Positions 1-10,994 of a stretch of DNA of 64,000 bases are shown piece after piece. The translations under genes were made by a program, and so were the position numbers. The notes under the pieces were generated by a model. That model searched no databases, was not told the origin of the DNA, and was given only the letters and a program-made list of their open reading frames with translations. Source of the DNA: Cristatella mucedo (lineage: Eukaryota > Bryozoa > Phylactolaemata > Cristatellidae); contig WPIO01000268.1 in NCBI GenBank assembly GCA_009760855.2, forward strand, positions 1-64,000, written 5' to 3'. Numbering within the stretch: the stretch's first letter is position 1; each line of letters opens with the position of its first letter.

Positions 1-948
1 TTAATATCTGGACCAGACCAGATCGCCTGATTTAAATCGCCTCTCAAGCCTCGAGCTCGTGTGTGGGATGTGCACGTGCGTGCACTTGAACATGGGTGTG
101 CATGTGCATTTTGTCACTGCATATGGGAGCACTTTTGATCGATGCTTTTGAACTCGAACCGAGGCTGAGACCTCTGCATTTTCCTATGAGTCGAAGTGGA
201 AGATGGCAAGCATTTAAATGTCCAGCCACAGTATAGATCCGATTGTATTGTGATTGATGTACGTTGTTTGGTTGCACCCGGCACTTTTTTTCGAGTTTGA
301 CCCTGCTGTAACTGGTTTGGGACACTGGCATGCAGATGCCAGAAACCTCGGCTCAATCGCAGGGAGAAGCTGACTCTGCAGCTCGTTCTGTTTAGCCTCC
401 AAAGAATAGAGAGCGATGCAAGAATTCCGAGTCTCTATTAGATGCAGCAGCAGCAGGCCACCTCAGGCTGCCCATAGGCAAGCTAGCCAAACGTTTTTTA
501 ATTGGGTTGTTGCTATACACTTGTTAACTCGACTTGCAAGAAGGCCAGGCAGCATGGACATTAAGCCCCCGGATGAGCGGCTATGCTCTAGAGACTGGAA
601 GGAAACCGTGAGCTTCTCTCTGAGCCTCGTACAGCCTCGACCTTCGGCAGACCCTGCAAGGTAGTTGGATACTCCTCTGGGTGGCATGCTGTGCCGGACA
701 AAGCAAGCAAATAAAGGAAATGCTCCAGTTTGCATTTTAAAGACAGTAGGCATGCAAGTTGCTAGGCATTTAACAGCATTCAAGAACAGTTGGAGGGTCA
801 GGGGGCAAAGGTCATGTAAGCTGGTAAGGCAACCAGTCCTACCAAGGTGCTTTGCTCTCCTGCAGCTGTAGCCGTGTGGATGCACTAGAAACCTAAGAAG
901 TGATTTCTTGCTTCAACTACCGAAAGCAGGAACAGATTTGGCTGGCTG
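1..948. other. No recognised gene
   Basis: No domain, repeat family or convincing exon is visible. A short alternating GT/CA-rich patch lies at about 58-120. Open frames at 416-664 (+) and 463-885 (-) overlap each other and show no known motif, so they are probably chance. Confidence 0.5.
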
Positions 949-1110
949 CCTAAATAAATATTTATAAATAATAATAATTATAATTAGACATTTGTAGAAT
1001 GCCGAAGAGAAATAAACCTTTTCTAATCACACCACCTATCAATGGCATGGACCCAGCAAATGCTGCCAGGAACACCTTAGTTTTCAGCTCCTTTTAAAAT
1101 TGTAAGTCAG
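949..1110 (-). mobile_element. LINE-A 3'-end remnant
   Basis: An AAT-rich stretch at about 960-985 is followed by sequence resembling the reversed LINE-A 3' end. It includes the block GGACCCA-C-AATGCTG, which precedes the stop codon in better copies such as 32,900-32,950. It is heavily diverged, 5'-truncated and encodes nothing intact. Confidence 0.55.
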
Positions 1111-1184
1111 TATCCATACACGACCAGACTCAGAGCCAGAAGGGGGCAGCAGGGGAGGCAGAGCTAAGATAGCTGCCAGTTGAT

Positions 1185-1566
1185 CAGCTGATACAGAGCA
1201 AAGTTCTTACACTTGACCCACAAGGCCCGCCACGGCTCGGCTCCTACATACCTAGCTGAACTTCTGCATCAGTTTCAGCCTCTTCGTGGCCTCAGGTCCT
1301 GTATGGAAAATCAATTAGCTGTTCCATTCCATCGCTTAAAGACAGTTGCCCAAGGAAGCTTTTGCTCTGCAGGTCCTTGACTGTGGAGCTCACTTCTACA
1401 TATATTGTGCAAAGACAACTAACTACTCATGCTGCCGACCATGGCACATCCTTTCCAGCAGTCTTGAGCTGCAACTTTCTGTGGCTGTGAGTGTGCTATA
1501 GAAAACCCTCCTCTGTAACACCCACATACCCTCTGTGGAGTTACAGATGGAGATAAATGATAATAA
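1185..1566 (+). mobile_element. LINE-B fragment (CR1/L2-like, C-terminal coding region)
   Basis: This matches 35,875-36,345 and 42,660-43,130 of the window. It encodes, in broken frames, the LINE-B C-terminal region (LAPSYLAELLHQFQ-like). It ends with the family 3' block (GTGGAGTTACAGA-GGAGATA) but lacks the ACATT tail. It carries several indels and is the oldest-looking of the three LINE-B copies. Confidence 0.8.
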
Positions 1567-2136
1567 TTTGCCCCCTCCCCTTCCTGCATCGGGCAGTGAC
1601 CTGGGCCTGTAGGGGCTCGTGGAAGCACGCGATGGAGGCGCTACGATGAGCAAAGCCCCCACAAGGGAGTTGTTGCATTGTCGACGACTGCTGTATCGTA
1701 TCGTACGCAAACAATGCAAGCGAACGAGTGTACATACTAGCGTTGTGGCCGTCGTGAGTGCCACTCCGAAGCACGTGGTGATGAGAGAGAGAGAGAGGAG
1801 AGTGGATATCGTGGGCACAGACCGACTTACAGGCAGAAGTGAATTGTGAGGCAAGGAACACGTTACGTGCCACCAACGAGCATGCCCGGCAGGCAGACGG
1901 AACGTTGGCTGGGGAGGGGTGGATACCGCAGGATGGCGATGATAAGGCCACAGGCCGACGGCCACTGTTCCTAGGCTCACTAACCGCTGCACCAACGACG
2001 AAAGTACCTCGTAATTTGACTCGATGACCAACTGCTGAGTTCGTATTTGAATACACAATGATTTCACGTCGAACTCTTCGATAATTGTACGTCTAGCCCT
2101 ACCTGCACAAATTTTTTTTGGACCTTGCCCTCTTTA
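1567..2136. other. No recognised gene
   Basis: A long minus-strand open frame (1423-2067) runs through here and into LINE-B, but it has no domain, biased composition and overlaps open frames on both strands. I regard it as chance. A short (GA)n run lies at 1787-1799. Confidence 0.45.
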
Positions 2137-2222
2137 TAAAGTGTGTGTTTGTGTGTGTGTGTGTGCGCGCACGAGTGTCTGTGTGTGCATTCGCATGTGT
2201 AAGCTTGTGTATGCGTGAGAGC
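2137..2222. repeat. (GT)n-rich microsatellite
   Basis: An imperfect run of alternating G and T with CG interruptions. It lies directly upstream of the PIN-like open frame. Confidence 0.9.
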
Positions 2223-2224
2223 GA

Positions 2225-2546
2225 GTGTATAGCACTGTTGACTTAGAAGCAGCCACTAATGCCAATAGGCTTGCCATCAGATTTTGCTTTAACTTTGACC
2301 TTACTTTCTTGGAGCTTGAGCAGCATGGAGCGATCGCTGCTGCTCGAGCTGCCGATCGCATGTCTCCACTTTTGCCGCGCTCTCACCTCCAGGCTCTCTG
2401 TTTGACAAGGAGAACACAATCCTTGATCAGAGTGGCGATAACGCCGGCACTCCTAATTGCTGACACCAATTGCTTCATCGACTATCTGTATCTGATCAAG
2501 GAGCTCATCGAGAGCAGGAAGTTAAAAGTCTTCGTGCCTCTCGTCG
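2225..2546 (+). CDS. Partial host exon encoding the start of a PIN domain (SMG6-like)
   Basis: The open frame ends with a segment typical of PIN nucleases. The motif DTNCFIDYL lies at about 2459-2485, followed by a helix (LIKELIESRK) and the strand VFVPLV. In the SMG6/EST1A PIN domain (nonsense-mediated decay endonuclease) the same order is DTN-FID-L, then ESRK, then VPL. The first Asp of DTN is the expected metal-binding residue. A GT donor at 2547 (G|GTAGGG) cuts after the first base of a codon, just where the family continues into an INEL-type strand. The true 5' edge is unknown: the upstream part of the frame shows no clear homology, and an acceptor may lie around 2300-2340. No following exon is visible; the next sequence is LINE-A endonuclease on the other strand. 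It is either one exon of a gene with long introns or a fragment. Confidence 0.5.
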
Positions 2547-2583
2547 GTAGGGCTCCTGCCTCTCCGACCCCGTGCGACCGTCA

Positions 2584-3125
2584 AGGGTCTTGAGGTTTCG
2601 AGATTCACAGGTTATTTTAGAAGAGGAGGTGGGCACACACTGTAGATTGAATGAGATCTGCATGTGGTCAGATAAGCAGGATTTGGTAATCATTGCTGAT
2701 GACAAAGTGCAGCTGTATAGAGAAAATCTGGTCGAATGTGTGACCCCTTTTTTGTGAGTAGGGCCAGGCACATGAGCCACAACAAACTATGAGTCAGTCA
2801 ATGCACGAAATTCAGTGCTGAAGGTGTCAGATAAGTTATCTAAGAGAACGTTGAAATCCCCCATAACGTGGAAGAATCGATTTCTTGCATACAGAATTGA
2901 AACGAGATCGAAGAAATCTGAGATAAAAATGAGGATTTGGTTCCTGGTGGGCGATAGACTACGGCCACTATCGGCAGCTTGTTTTCGGGTGAGACCAAGA
3001 CAATTGATTCAAAAGACTGCTTCGAGGGTACTGCAAATGGCTTAAAGTTGAATTTCGAGCGCATGATAACAGCAACTCCACCTCCAGTTTTGATTGATCT
3101 GGGGATGTGAAAGAATGAGAAACAA
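2584..3125 (-). mobile_element. LINE-A endonuclease domain, C-terminal portion (interrupted copy)
   Basis: Read on the minus strand this encodes most of an APE-type LINE endonuclease: GGGVAVIMRS near 3080, PIVAVVYRPPG near 2970, the DxN motif in MGDFNV near 2855, PTHKKG near 2755 and the catalytic SDH (SDHMQIS) near 2670. It has several frame breaks. The N-terminal portion of the same copy lies at 3407-3590, split off by a later LINE-A insertion. The copy stops at about 2584, right after codons for LKTLD, exactly where the linker region of the 27.7-30.8 kb copy begins. Confidence 0.8.
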
Positions 3126-3126
3126 C

Positions 3127-3406
3127 AATAGTAATAATAATAATAATAATGCACTTGATAAAGCGCCCTCAGATAACTCAATTTCTCTCTAGGCGCTTTA
3201 CATTTGCTGCAAAGGGAAATGCAATTGAATGATGAGTAATATCATGCTTGATAAGCAAACAAAACGAATAATATGGTTAGGGGTGCACGCATATGCACAT
3301 GAAGGACGAGTCACAGGGACCCACTAAATGCTGTCTTAAATAGGTGTGTTTTTCAGTTCCTTTTTAATGTGGTCAGGTCAGGGGATGTTCTGATGCAAGT
3401 CGGGAA
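3127..3406 (-). mobile_element. LINE-A 3' end, nested inside an older LINE-A endonuclease
   Basis: (AAT)n at 3133-3150 begins a minus-strand LINE-A 3' end: the GCGCC...GGCGC hairpin, the non-coding tail, then the C-terminal codons up to the CRTSPDLTTF region. Endonuclease sequence continues on both sides in the same orientation, so this is a 5'-truncated insertion of about 280 bp. Confidence 0.85.
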
Positions 3407-3590
3407 CCAGTTGGAGTAGCGCCTTTAATTGTCGGGCAGTTTATCGATTTTAGCCAAGTTTCAGTTAGGGCGAGCAGGTCGAGACCATTTTCAGAAATAA
3501 GGTAGCTTATTACCAGAGGTTTATTGCACGTTGAGTGAGGATTCCAAAGGCGATTGTTAAGTCTGGCAGATGGAGTTATAACAGGCCTGT
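3407..3590 (-). mobile_element. LINE-A endonuclease domain, N-terminal portion
   Basis: The minus-strand translation contains LVISYLISENGLDLLALTE, followed by TWLKS. This is the beta-strand plus ETW motif carrying the catalytic Glu of APE endonucleases. It continues, after the nested insertion, into GGGVAVIMRS at 3117-2584. Confidence 0.8.
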
Positions 3591-4121
3591 CTGACCACTC
3601 AGTTAGAGAGATTCAAAGTGATGCATGTGGGGGAACGTGCTGAGCGGTTCGAGACAATGCTAGGAATACCAAACGAGAGGGTAGTCTGCTTGCAGTGCCT
3701 GCCCAACAAGCTGGGTCTGAGCTGGCGGTACCGGCCACCGTGGTGGCTCCTGGGGGCTTTTCTTGTGTGAATGCATAGTTCGAATCTTAGAAACAGCAAT
3801 AATATCTAGGAATGAGTTGATCTACGATTACGAAGCGATAACAGCTGCTGACGATCATAACTAACATGCAGGTTACTAGCTGCCGGCGTAGCTAAGGCGG
3901 CAGCCTTCGTGGGAGACCTAACAGCCCGAAGCGATAAGCGTTTAGATATGCATAGGCACGTAATTTCTTACGCGCTACGGTCAAATAACAATCAGAATAA
4001 CTTTAAACAGGTCTTAACTGTATCGTTTTCGTATACGGTGTTCGCAAGAACTTCGGTTTTCTGAAGAATTCTGCAACAAACACGAAAACACATTAGAGCG
4101 CTCTATATCAGGAGGCGAGAA
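3591..4121. other. No recognised gene
   Basis: No domain, hairpin tail or splice-supported frame was seen. Confidence 0.5.
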
Positions 4122-4680
4122 CCAATAATAATAATAATAATAATAATAATACATTTGTATTGTGCCCTCAGGAAACTGAATCACTTTATTGGCGCCATAC
4201 AGTTGCTCTATGGAAAACATTACCAGATGATTGGTGCTAAGATAAGCAAGCAGCAGGCATAGTGTAAGCAGGTGCATGCACACGAAGAACGAATCACAAC
4301 AGGTGTATTTTGGGCTTCTTTTCAAATGTCGTCGTGTCAGGTGACGTTGTGACACAGCTGTAGTGAGTTCCAGGTTTTAGGAGCATGGGAACTAAATCCA
4401 CGATTTCCAACAGATTTGATGTTCGCACGAGATATGGCTAAACGATTTGAGTCCGAGAATAGCGATTCTTCGCCTGGTGAGAAAGTAGTTCTGATAGGTA
4501 GGCTGGAGCCAGAGAGTGAAGGGATCTAAAAGTGAGTGACAGAAGCTTGAAGTCAATGCGCTGTTTGATTGGGAGCCAGTGCTGGTTGGCGAGACATTGT
4601 GCGACATGGAAACTGAATCGTAGAGTCGATAGACCATGAAAACATTGCTTTGGACCAAACGTGCATCCCTTCAATCACTT
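4122..4680 (-). mobile_element. LINE-A 3' portion, diverged
   Basis: (AAT)n at 4126-4150 is followed by a degraded hairpin tail and the C-terminal ORF region in broken frames (HWLPIKQRIDFK-like at about 4540-4590). The outer hairpin stem is no longer well matched, so this is an old copy. Confidence 0.75.
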
Positions 4681-5181
4681 ACCATTAATCCGTTTTCGAC
4701 CACAGCTGCCAAGATTTTGGTATTGTAAATTTATGTCTCGATCTCCTTAAGTAGGAGCTTAACACATTTCCAATGCTTATTACTCAGCAATTTTAATTGG
4801 CAATAGTATTTTGACCCATCATTATTGGTGACATGGGAGTGAGAACTAAAATCATCTGGCGAAAAGTGAGTAATGCACTGGGGGCGATGGTAGAACCACG
4901 TGATCCCCACACCAATTCGTCGGCACCGCAGGCGGTAGAGTTTGTATCAGGCTGTTGTGCTGGGCTGGGAACTTAAGTTCGGTTTCGTAAACGCGGGGCA
5001 CCTAATGGGTGTCGTTGTTTGCAGGTGCCCGACAAAACTAATGGTGCTGGCGCCTCGCACGGCAATGATACGGGTTCCCTTTTCATTAACATAGACGGCT
5101 CTAAATATACAGTCTTCCCTAGCCTCTTCGTGATTTAACTTTTGCGGCTTCGCTCGATCTTGATTTTCCAAATAGTTGTGT
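4681..5181. other. No recognised gene
   Basis: Nothing was recognised. A 74-codon minus frame at 4947-5171 has no domain. Confidence 0.45.
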
Positions 5182-5419
5182 AATAATATAATGATAATAC
5201 TAAATTGTATGTGCCGCCCTCGGATAACTCAATTTCTTTACAGGCACTTTACATTTGCTGCAAAGGATACACGATCAAATTGTTAGTGGTAGCATGCTCG
5301 ATATACGACTAGAATAACGTGGTTAGGGGTGACATGCACAGGGTCAGCATGCAACGTCGGTTAGTGGCAGCATTCACAGTGTCAGCAAGCATAAGCATAT
5401 AAAAGACGAATCGCAGGCA
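5182..5419 (-). mobile_element. LINE-A 3'-end remnant
   Basis: An AAT-rich start is followed by the reversed hairpin (GCCCTCGGATAACTC...AGGCACTTT) and the TGACATGCACAGGGTCAGCATG block of the LINE-A 3' non-coding tail. It abuts the left edge of duplication copy A. Confidence 0.75.
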
Positions 5420-6436
5420 CCCACATGCTGAAACCGTGCATTTTTTAGTAAACCTTTTGGCATACTTGTCTACAGCAGTTCTAATGTGTCTGGACATTTT
5501 TGATGCTTCAAGGCGAGTGCTAGGTTAGTCTTATCACAGGTATGTAGTGTAGTATGTAGTATGTAGTGTCTTCGGCATATCTACACTAGCAGCCATGCGC
5601 TTTTTCTGAACCCACTCCGATTATGGCCGCCTTGTCGACTATTGCTGTAGGCAGTTTTAAGTCCTCACAGAACGTTTAGACGAGAGAAATTGATGCCACA
5701 GTAAGCAAAACAGTCCAACATGCAATTTTTTAACAAGACAACCATAGCATTGGCAGTAGAAACACTAAATCTAGTAGGATGTGGCCCCTCCCAGATTAGT
5801 GACCATTTCTGCTATTCGGGCTGGCTTGGACTTCACGAGTTATTGGATAGTATAGGATGTCAGACCGATCGAAACTTGTTCCATAATTCGCCCAGGATAT
5901 TGTATGAGTGTCTAGAGCTCTCAGCTGACGTTGAACCCTCGTCACTCAGATTTCAACCGGGTTTAGGTCCGGGCTCTGGCTTGGCCACTGCAAGCATGTG
6001 CAATGAGGGGATCTGTCAAATAAATTACAGCACAATATTAGCATTATGTTTCGGATCGATGTCCTGTTGATATGTAAGATTAGCACCTAGCAATCGAAAT
6101 GCACTGGGCACAGCAACGTCGGCCAGGATACGCTGGTAGCCATCTTGATTCATTATGTCCTCAAAGTGGAGAAGGGTCGAATATATGATTTTTGATATGA
6201 AAAAGCTTATATTTTCATTGTGATCCATTTTTTATGCTTTCTGGGAAGGCAATTAAGAGATGCTTATGTTTTAATTATCGTGCTAGGCTATTATCAATAT
6301 GCTTTTCTACACACCTGTCTTTTCTTCATCCCTTGTTATCACGATTTGTTTCTTCTCCTTGAATTTTGTAGCTGATCTACCAGCCAGACGTTTGGTTAGT
6401 GTCTTTTCGAAACCAGTAATAGCACCAGAGCTTCCG

Positions 6437-7505
6437 ATGCACCGACTTGCATCGATTGACGAATGCCTGCTGTCTTGCATCGCCTGTGGACAAATTGCAG
6501 AGCAGCCGCTGCTGCTGCGCTGCTTGCACAGCTGCTGCAGTCGCTGTGCAGACCAAGCTTGTACAGCAGAGGGCTCAAAGAGCATGCCGTGCCCTATTTG
6601 CAAAGTATCCACCGATATCAGTATACCAAAGCATCGCAACGGCTTCATTGCCAACTTGGGGAGACTTACAACAGCTGTGAGAGAGGCTCCTAGTTGCACT
6701 GTTTGCAGAGAAAACCGGACGAGCAGGCAGACGACTGGTGCATGCAGTGCCAGAGATCCGTGTGCTCAGCCTACGTGCCAGGCCATAGCTGATACAACCC
6801 CAATCACGTGATTGTCGCCATCGATCAGATCAAGAGCATGAGTGAAGTGCTTCAAGCCTCAAGGCAGCAGCAGTGCCTGCAGCACCGGAAGCCACTGAAT
6901 CTGCTGTGCTTTGACTGCAAGAAAACCAAGTGCACCGACTGCCTCACACAGTGCCTGGGCCCGGGACACTCGGTGGCACAGCCACTAAAAGAACCAAAAG
7001 CCGAAGCATTTTTGAAGGATGCACCAGTGGGCATGCAGATCTACTTCAGGGTGTAAAAGCAAAGTCTGCACAGCTGCTTCGGGCCAGAAGTCTGGTCAGC
7101 GACATCCGATCCACTCGTGCCTTTCACTGGACGAGCTGAGGACGAAGAAGAAGTATGCAGGGGATGCTGTAAGCAAAAGCTTTAAAGAAGCGAAGAGCAA
7201 GGTCAAGGACTGCTATGACCAGCTAGAAGAGAGTGCTGTGGCCCTGCAAAGCTTGGCCGAGCAGCTGAACCTGTCAGTGCAGCATGCCTCAGCACACATC
7301 AGCCGCATCACAGATTTGGCCAGCGACCCGGATTTCCTGGACCAGCAGGCGGCCTTGAGGTTGCGGCTCGAAGTGCTTGGCAAGCAGCTGGATAGCTTAA
7401 GTGAGACAGCGGAGGCTGAAAAGCTTGTGGCTCTGAATGGATATTCGCCCAACGACTTAGACGAAGGGGTCACTTCATGGATGCGTACTCCAAAGCTGAC
7501 CAGAG
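6437..7505 (+). pseudogene. TRIM-like RING/B-box/coiled-coil exon, broken copy A
   Basis: From the ATG at 6437 (MHRLAS) it encodes a C3HC4 RING (CIAC, CLHSCCSRC, CPIC), as in TRIM-family E3 ubiquitin ligases. A partial B-box 1, a B-box 2 (CLQHRKP...CFDC) and a long coiled-coil helix (about 7150-7470) follow. Compared with copy B it has a 4-base deletion near 6712, a TGA near 6790 and a 1-base deletion near 7045. A zinc-ligand Cys of B-box 1 is also changed to Tyr. The exon ends at a potential donor, GAG|GTCGTT, after the first base of a codon. The ATG used upstream in B is absent here (ATA). A conserved TTGTAG acceptor-like site at 6370 suggests an upstream exon. Judged a pseudogene. Confidence 0.85.
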
Positions 7506-9610
7506 GTCGTTGTCTGCCAAGAACTGCAGCCCATGCTTGCCCTGACTCGAGGTGCTGGCACCAAAATCTTGCTGACGTTCGTCATTAACACTGTTTGACA
7601 CCCTTGTCCTTGTAGATCACGATGACCGAGTTCTAGCAAAAGTTATCGCTTTCAAGGATTATAATGGAAGTAGCAATGTCGAAGGTGAATTCACATTCAC
7701 TGAATGCAACTTGCCAGCCCAACAACTTTCAGATTCCTAGCTTGCTAGCCTGCACGGCTGTAAGGAACTCTGCCAGGAATTCATGGTGGCTTTGCTTCTC
7801 ATAATTGACAATGCAGCAATTTCTGGGAGACTTTTTGCTGGATTTACCACATTTATACATATCAAATCTGGTGCCGTGGTTGTTTTGCCTAGAGGTTAAG
7901 GTGCTCGCTCCGACCAAGGTCTGGCCGAGGTCGTGGGCTCGAGCTCTTTGGCATATGTAAAGTGCCTGAATAGAGATTAAGTTCTCTTAGGGCACTATGC
8001 AAATTAATTATATTTTTATATATTTTCAATCAAATCTGCTTAATTGCATCAAGTTGTGAGGGCGATTTCAAAGCTACTCAAAGGATAAGGATCCAGTAAC
8101 CTGCACCTTTGCATATGCACGTTTGTGCTTAGCCAAGATGTAGCTAAGAGATGCCTTTGGCGTGGTAGAGAGCCTAGAGTAATAATTGCCTGGATGATGA
8201 ATCGGGTAGGAGGATGGCAGGATTGCTTGTGGCAATAACTAATAGGTCAGTGCATCCATCTTGGACGGGTCTCGTCGAGAACCGTGTTTAAAGTCCGGGC
8301 CGGCAGCAACGATCTCACTGTATTAGTACGTTTTGAGCCAGCAATTTTCTATTTGTAAGTGCTGCCTGGATACCATTTGCTGAAAGCCGAAGCATAGTTT
8401 CCGAAAAATATAATATAATATGTACATTTAGCAGGGAAATATCGCTGGTTTCCTTCCATGACTGCTCTCAATTCGACTTGTAAAGTTATTGGTCCCTTCG
8501 AAAATATTGTTATTGCATTTCAGCGAGTATTGTTAAATAGAAAATATTGCGATCTGTTTGCACTAGTTTTTTTTAAAAACGTGCTTAGGGTTTCCGTGCT
8601 GCCAGTACTCAAGCTCCTCCTTTTGATTGACGGCTTCTTTGGTAGACAGACGTTATGGTGGCATCCTCACATTCATGTTCCTGCTAGACATGTCAGTAGC
8701 ATTAGACTCAAACTACCATTAGATCATTCTTGGGCATCACGATACCTTCGGTTATGATGAGATTCTTGACGATTCGAATTATACTGCTATCGTTATCAGC
8801 AACTAACGGTCTGGTTGAGCAGCCGGGTCGTTTGGGTCCCACCAGTGTGATCGTGTTTGGTCCCTCAGCTGACTGCACACCAACGTCAAGCCGTCCTAAG
8901 CTATTGCTTAATTACTTTTTGGCTTTTTTTCTGTCTTCTGATTCAACCTTACTGCTCTCTTTCATATTCTCAATAAGAAACAAAGTCTACACCAAAAGCT
9001 TCAGGGGATTACATTTGAGTTCATTAAATCATTGGACCGGCTCCCGTGTAATTCCCCATAGTTGTGTTTGTAGAGAACACTCTGGTCCGGTGATGTATCA
9101 CCTCATGAATCAGTGACAAGACTATGAATGGACAGTGTGGCTTTGTACCTATTTGCTCGCCGTTTTGCAGCCACACAGATTTAGCTTGGCATGAACAGGT
9201 GAGAGAGGAAAGATAGGGGCCACGAATGAAAAGCTGAAAATACTTAAATGCATGTTGCCTAATGTAGAGGCAAGCAAAGAAAAATCATGTTATCATGTAA
9301 ACCTCATTTTATTTTATTAACAGCAATTATTTCAAGACGGTACGCAAACGACTTGATATGCCGTATATCCATAAACCTTCATTCTATTAACAGCAACCGA
9401 ACTGTGATTGACGAATTGTACTCTAACCTGTCAGAGTGTGGCAGCACGCTCGTGCTTGCAGCTGATAGCGAATGTACTTTAATGTGCAGCATACGAAGTA
9501 TTCTAATGAATAGGAGATATTCGTGAATTGTAGGTAGACAGCGGACGCACTCTGCACAGACAGCTCGCTGTCGCTGACTGCATTCACAGATCCGGCATTC
9601 TTTGCTGTAG
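7506..9610 (+). other. Intron of TRIM-like copy A
   Basis: This corresponds to 22,518-25,290 in copy B. It contains SINE-1 and otherwise unique sequence. Open frames at 8458-8757 and 8730-9116 have no domain and are not open in copy B, so they are not annotated as genes. Confidence 0.75.
7871..8020 (+). mobile_element. SINE-1 (tRNA-derived, LINE-A-type tail)
   Basis: The tRNA-like head has a Pol III A-box-like GAGGTTAAGGTGCTCG and a B-box-like GGGCTCGAG. It is followed by a hairpin with perfect outer pairing (AGTGCC...GGCACT) around AGAGATTAAGTTCTCT and an AT-rich tail. It is absent at the same position in copies B and C, so it inserted after the duplication. Confidence 0.85.
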
Positions 9611-10554
9611 CAGAGGAGCAGCCAGCGCTGCGCTTCGGCCTGGCCTCCATCTGCTTCCAGAAGCCTTTCTCTTGCTGGGACCTGCCTGCGACGTCAGAGG
9701 GTCATCCGCTGCTGGCTGCAGTGCAGCACGGCCTGAAGGAATACAGTCAGCGCGGCAGAGAGCTGAGCGTCTTGAAACCTGTGAGGTGGAGCAATGGAGC
9801 GGGCGACTGGTCCACTGCAGTGCAGTTTCCGTAAGACGGACGTGCCGCTGTAGGCTTGAACTACTCACAGCTCATCCTACTGTTCAGACGCAGCAGCTCT
9901 GCTGCTGAACTCCTGCCGTCACAAATCGTCCGGCTGCTCAGACGCAGCTCTGCTGCAGCTGCTGGAGGGGGCCAGTGGCTCGAGGACCGACGTGACGCTG
10001 TGCTTCCCTGGTCTCCCAGGAAGCTGTCCCTGATCGGCGACCTGCTGGCTGTGACCCAGGGCTGGTATGGCCCAGGGCTGCAGCTGAGCTCGGGGCAGCT
10101 GCAGCACAGCAGTGAGTACGAGTATCGCACAGGCAGTGTGGCTGTCAAAGCAGCAACTCCGGTCACTACTAGCTGCAGCACGGTGGAGGTGGACGATGGC
10201 AGAGAGCTGTATGTAGTCAATAGCTGCAGCCACCGAGGTGACAGACAATGGAGACACGAACTGTGCAGTGAGGAGCAAGCGCTGGGCGCCTGTGCAGCAG
10301 GCAGCCTCCTGTACCTGGCTGTGCAAGGGCTGCAGGAAGGAGACAGGAGCAGGAAATGTGTGAGGGCGCTCTGGGCAGAGACTGGTGGGATGCTGCAGCA
10401 GCAGGACCTCTCCTACAGCAGCCACGCACTGGAGCGGCTTCGGTGCATGTCACCAGGCAGAGGACATAGGACCGTGCTAGCCGTGCTGGGCTGGGACATG
10501 CAGACTGTGACCACGTACCCTGCAGCAGCTGTTGCAGCTGAGAGCAGACTATGA
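9611..10554 (+). pseudogene. Propeller-like C-terminal exon of TRIM-like copy A
   Basis: The exon starts after TGTAG at 9610 (or CAG at 9613). The reading frame set by a phase-1 splice from the upstream exon runs to 10,554 with a single in-frame TAA at 9832-9834. About 314 codons match the size of an NHL-type six-bladed beta-propeller, and repeated blade-like stretches are visible (GRELYVVNSC, HRTVLAVLGWDMQTV). It includes an internal direct repeat encoding LLRRSS twice. A TRIM-NHL-like architecture is inferred; the canonical NHL signature is not obvious. Confidence 0.65.
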
Positions 10555-10667
10555 AGGGAAGGCAGCTGCAGCATTTCAGCTCTGGGAGGCAGCTACCTAG
10601 CGCTGCATGTCACTCGGCTTCCTATGATTGCCTGTTATGTACCTCTACTCTTACCTTGTAGCAAATT

Positions 10668-10673
10668 AATAAA
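10668..10673 (+). terminator. Polyadenylation signal AATAAA of copy A
   Basis: AATAAA lies about 114 bases after the stop codon of the propeller exon. In copy B the matching site reads TATAAAATAA, so the canonical hexamer is kept only in A. Confidence 0.5.
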
Positions 10674-10994
10674 TTAATCGGTGATTTATCGACTCCATCG
10701 ACTTGTAGCACGAGCTTAAATCACGAGCAGCTGTATTCAGTTGCAGCAATTGTGTCACAGAGTGCGTTCGGTCGACGTTACGTCTGAGCAGATGCTGCCC
10801 TTAACGTCACGAAATACTAGACGGCTAGCAACCAGTCTTAGCTGACCCCTCCTTGCTGGTCACTTGTCTGGCAGCTTGAATCTAAAGCCCACATTTTGTA
10901 GCTTTATTTGGCCAAGCCAAGCCTTACTAGGCCGTGCGAAGCTAAACCAGAACGACGTTTAACCAACATACTACATTGACCAAGCTGATGCATA

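Larger units (their letters stand above)
5420..10850 (+). repeat. Segmental duplication copy A (TRIM-like locus)
   Basis: This stretch aligns collinearly with 20,106-26,570: upstream flank, RING/B-box exon, intron, propeller exon and 3' flank. Matching landmarks include ATATCTACAC-AGCAGCCAT (5577 and 20,676), the two exons, and TTAACGTCACGAAATAC near 10,800 and 26,521. Copy A lacks the two LINE-A insertions in B's intron and lacks about 420 bp found at 20,245-20,665. It has its own SINE-1 at 7871-8020. Confidence 0.9.

Noticed and set aside
1423-2067. 214-codon minus-strand frame
   Set aside because: Overlaps LINE-B and frames on both strands, has no domain and no splice or start support.
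2572-2757. Plus-strand frame after the PIN exon with TTTTAG acceptor, GTGAGT donor and a LVIIADDK segment, at first read as the next PIN exon
   Set aside because: It is the antisense of the LINE-A endonuclease (minus-strand PTHKKG and SDHMQIS), so the apparent splice sites and DD motif are coincidental.
8730-9116. 128-codon frame in the TRIM copy A intron
   Set aside because: The matching stretch of copy B is not open, so there is no sign of protein-level conservation.
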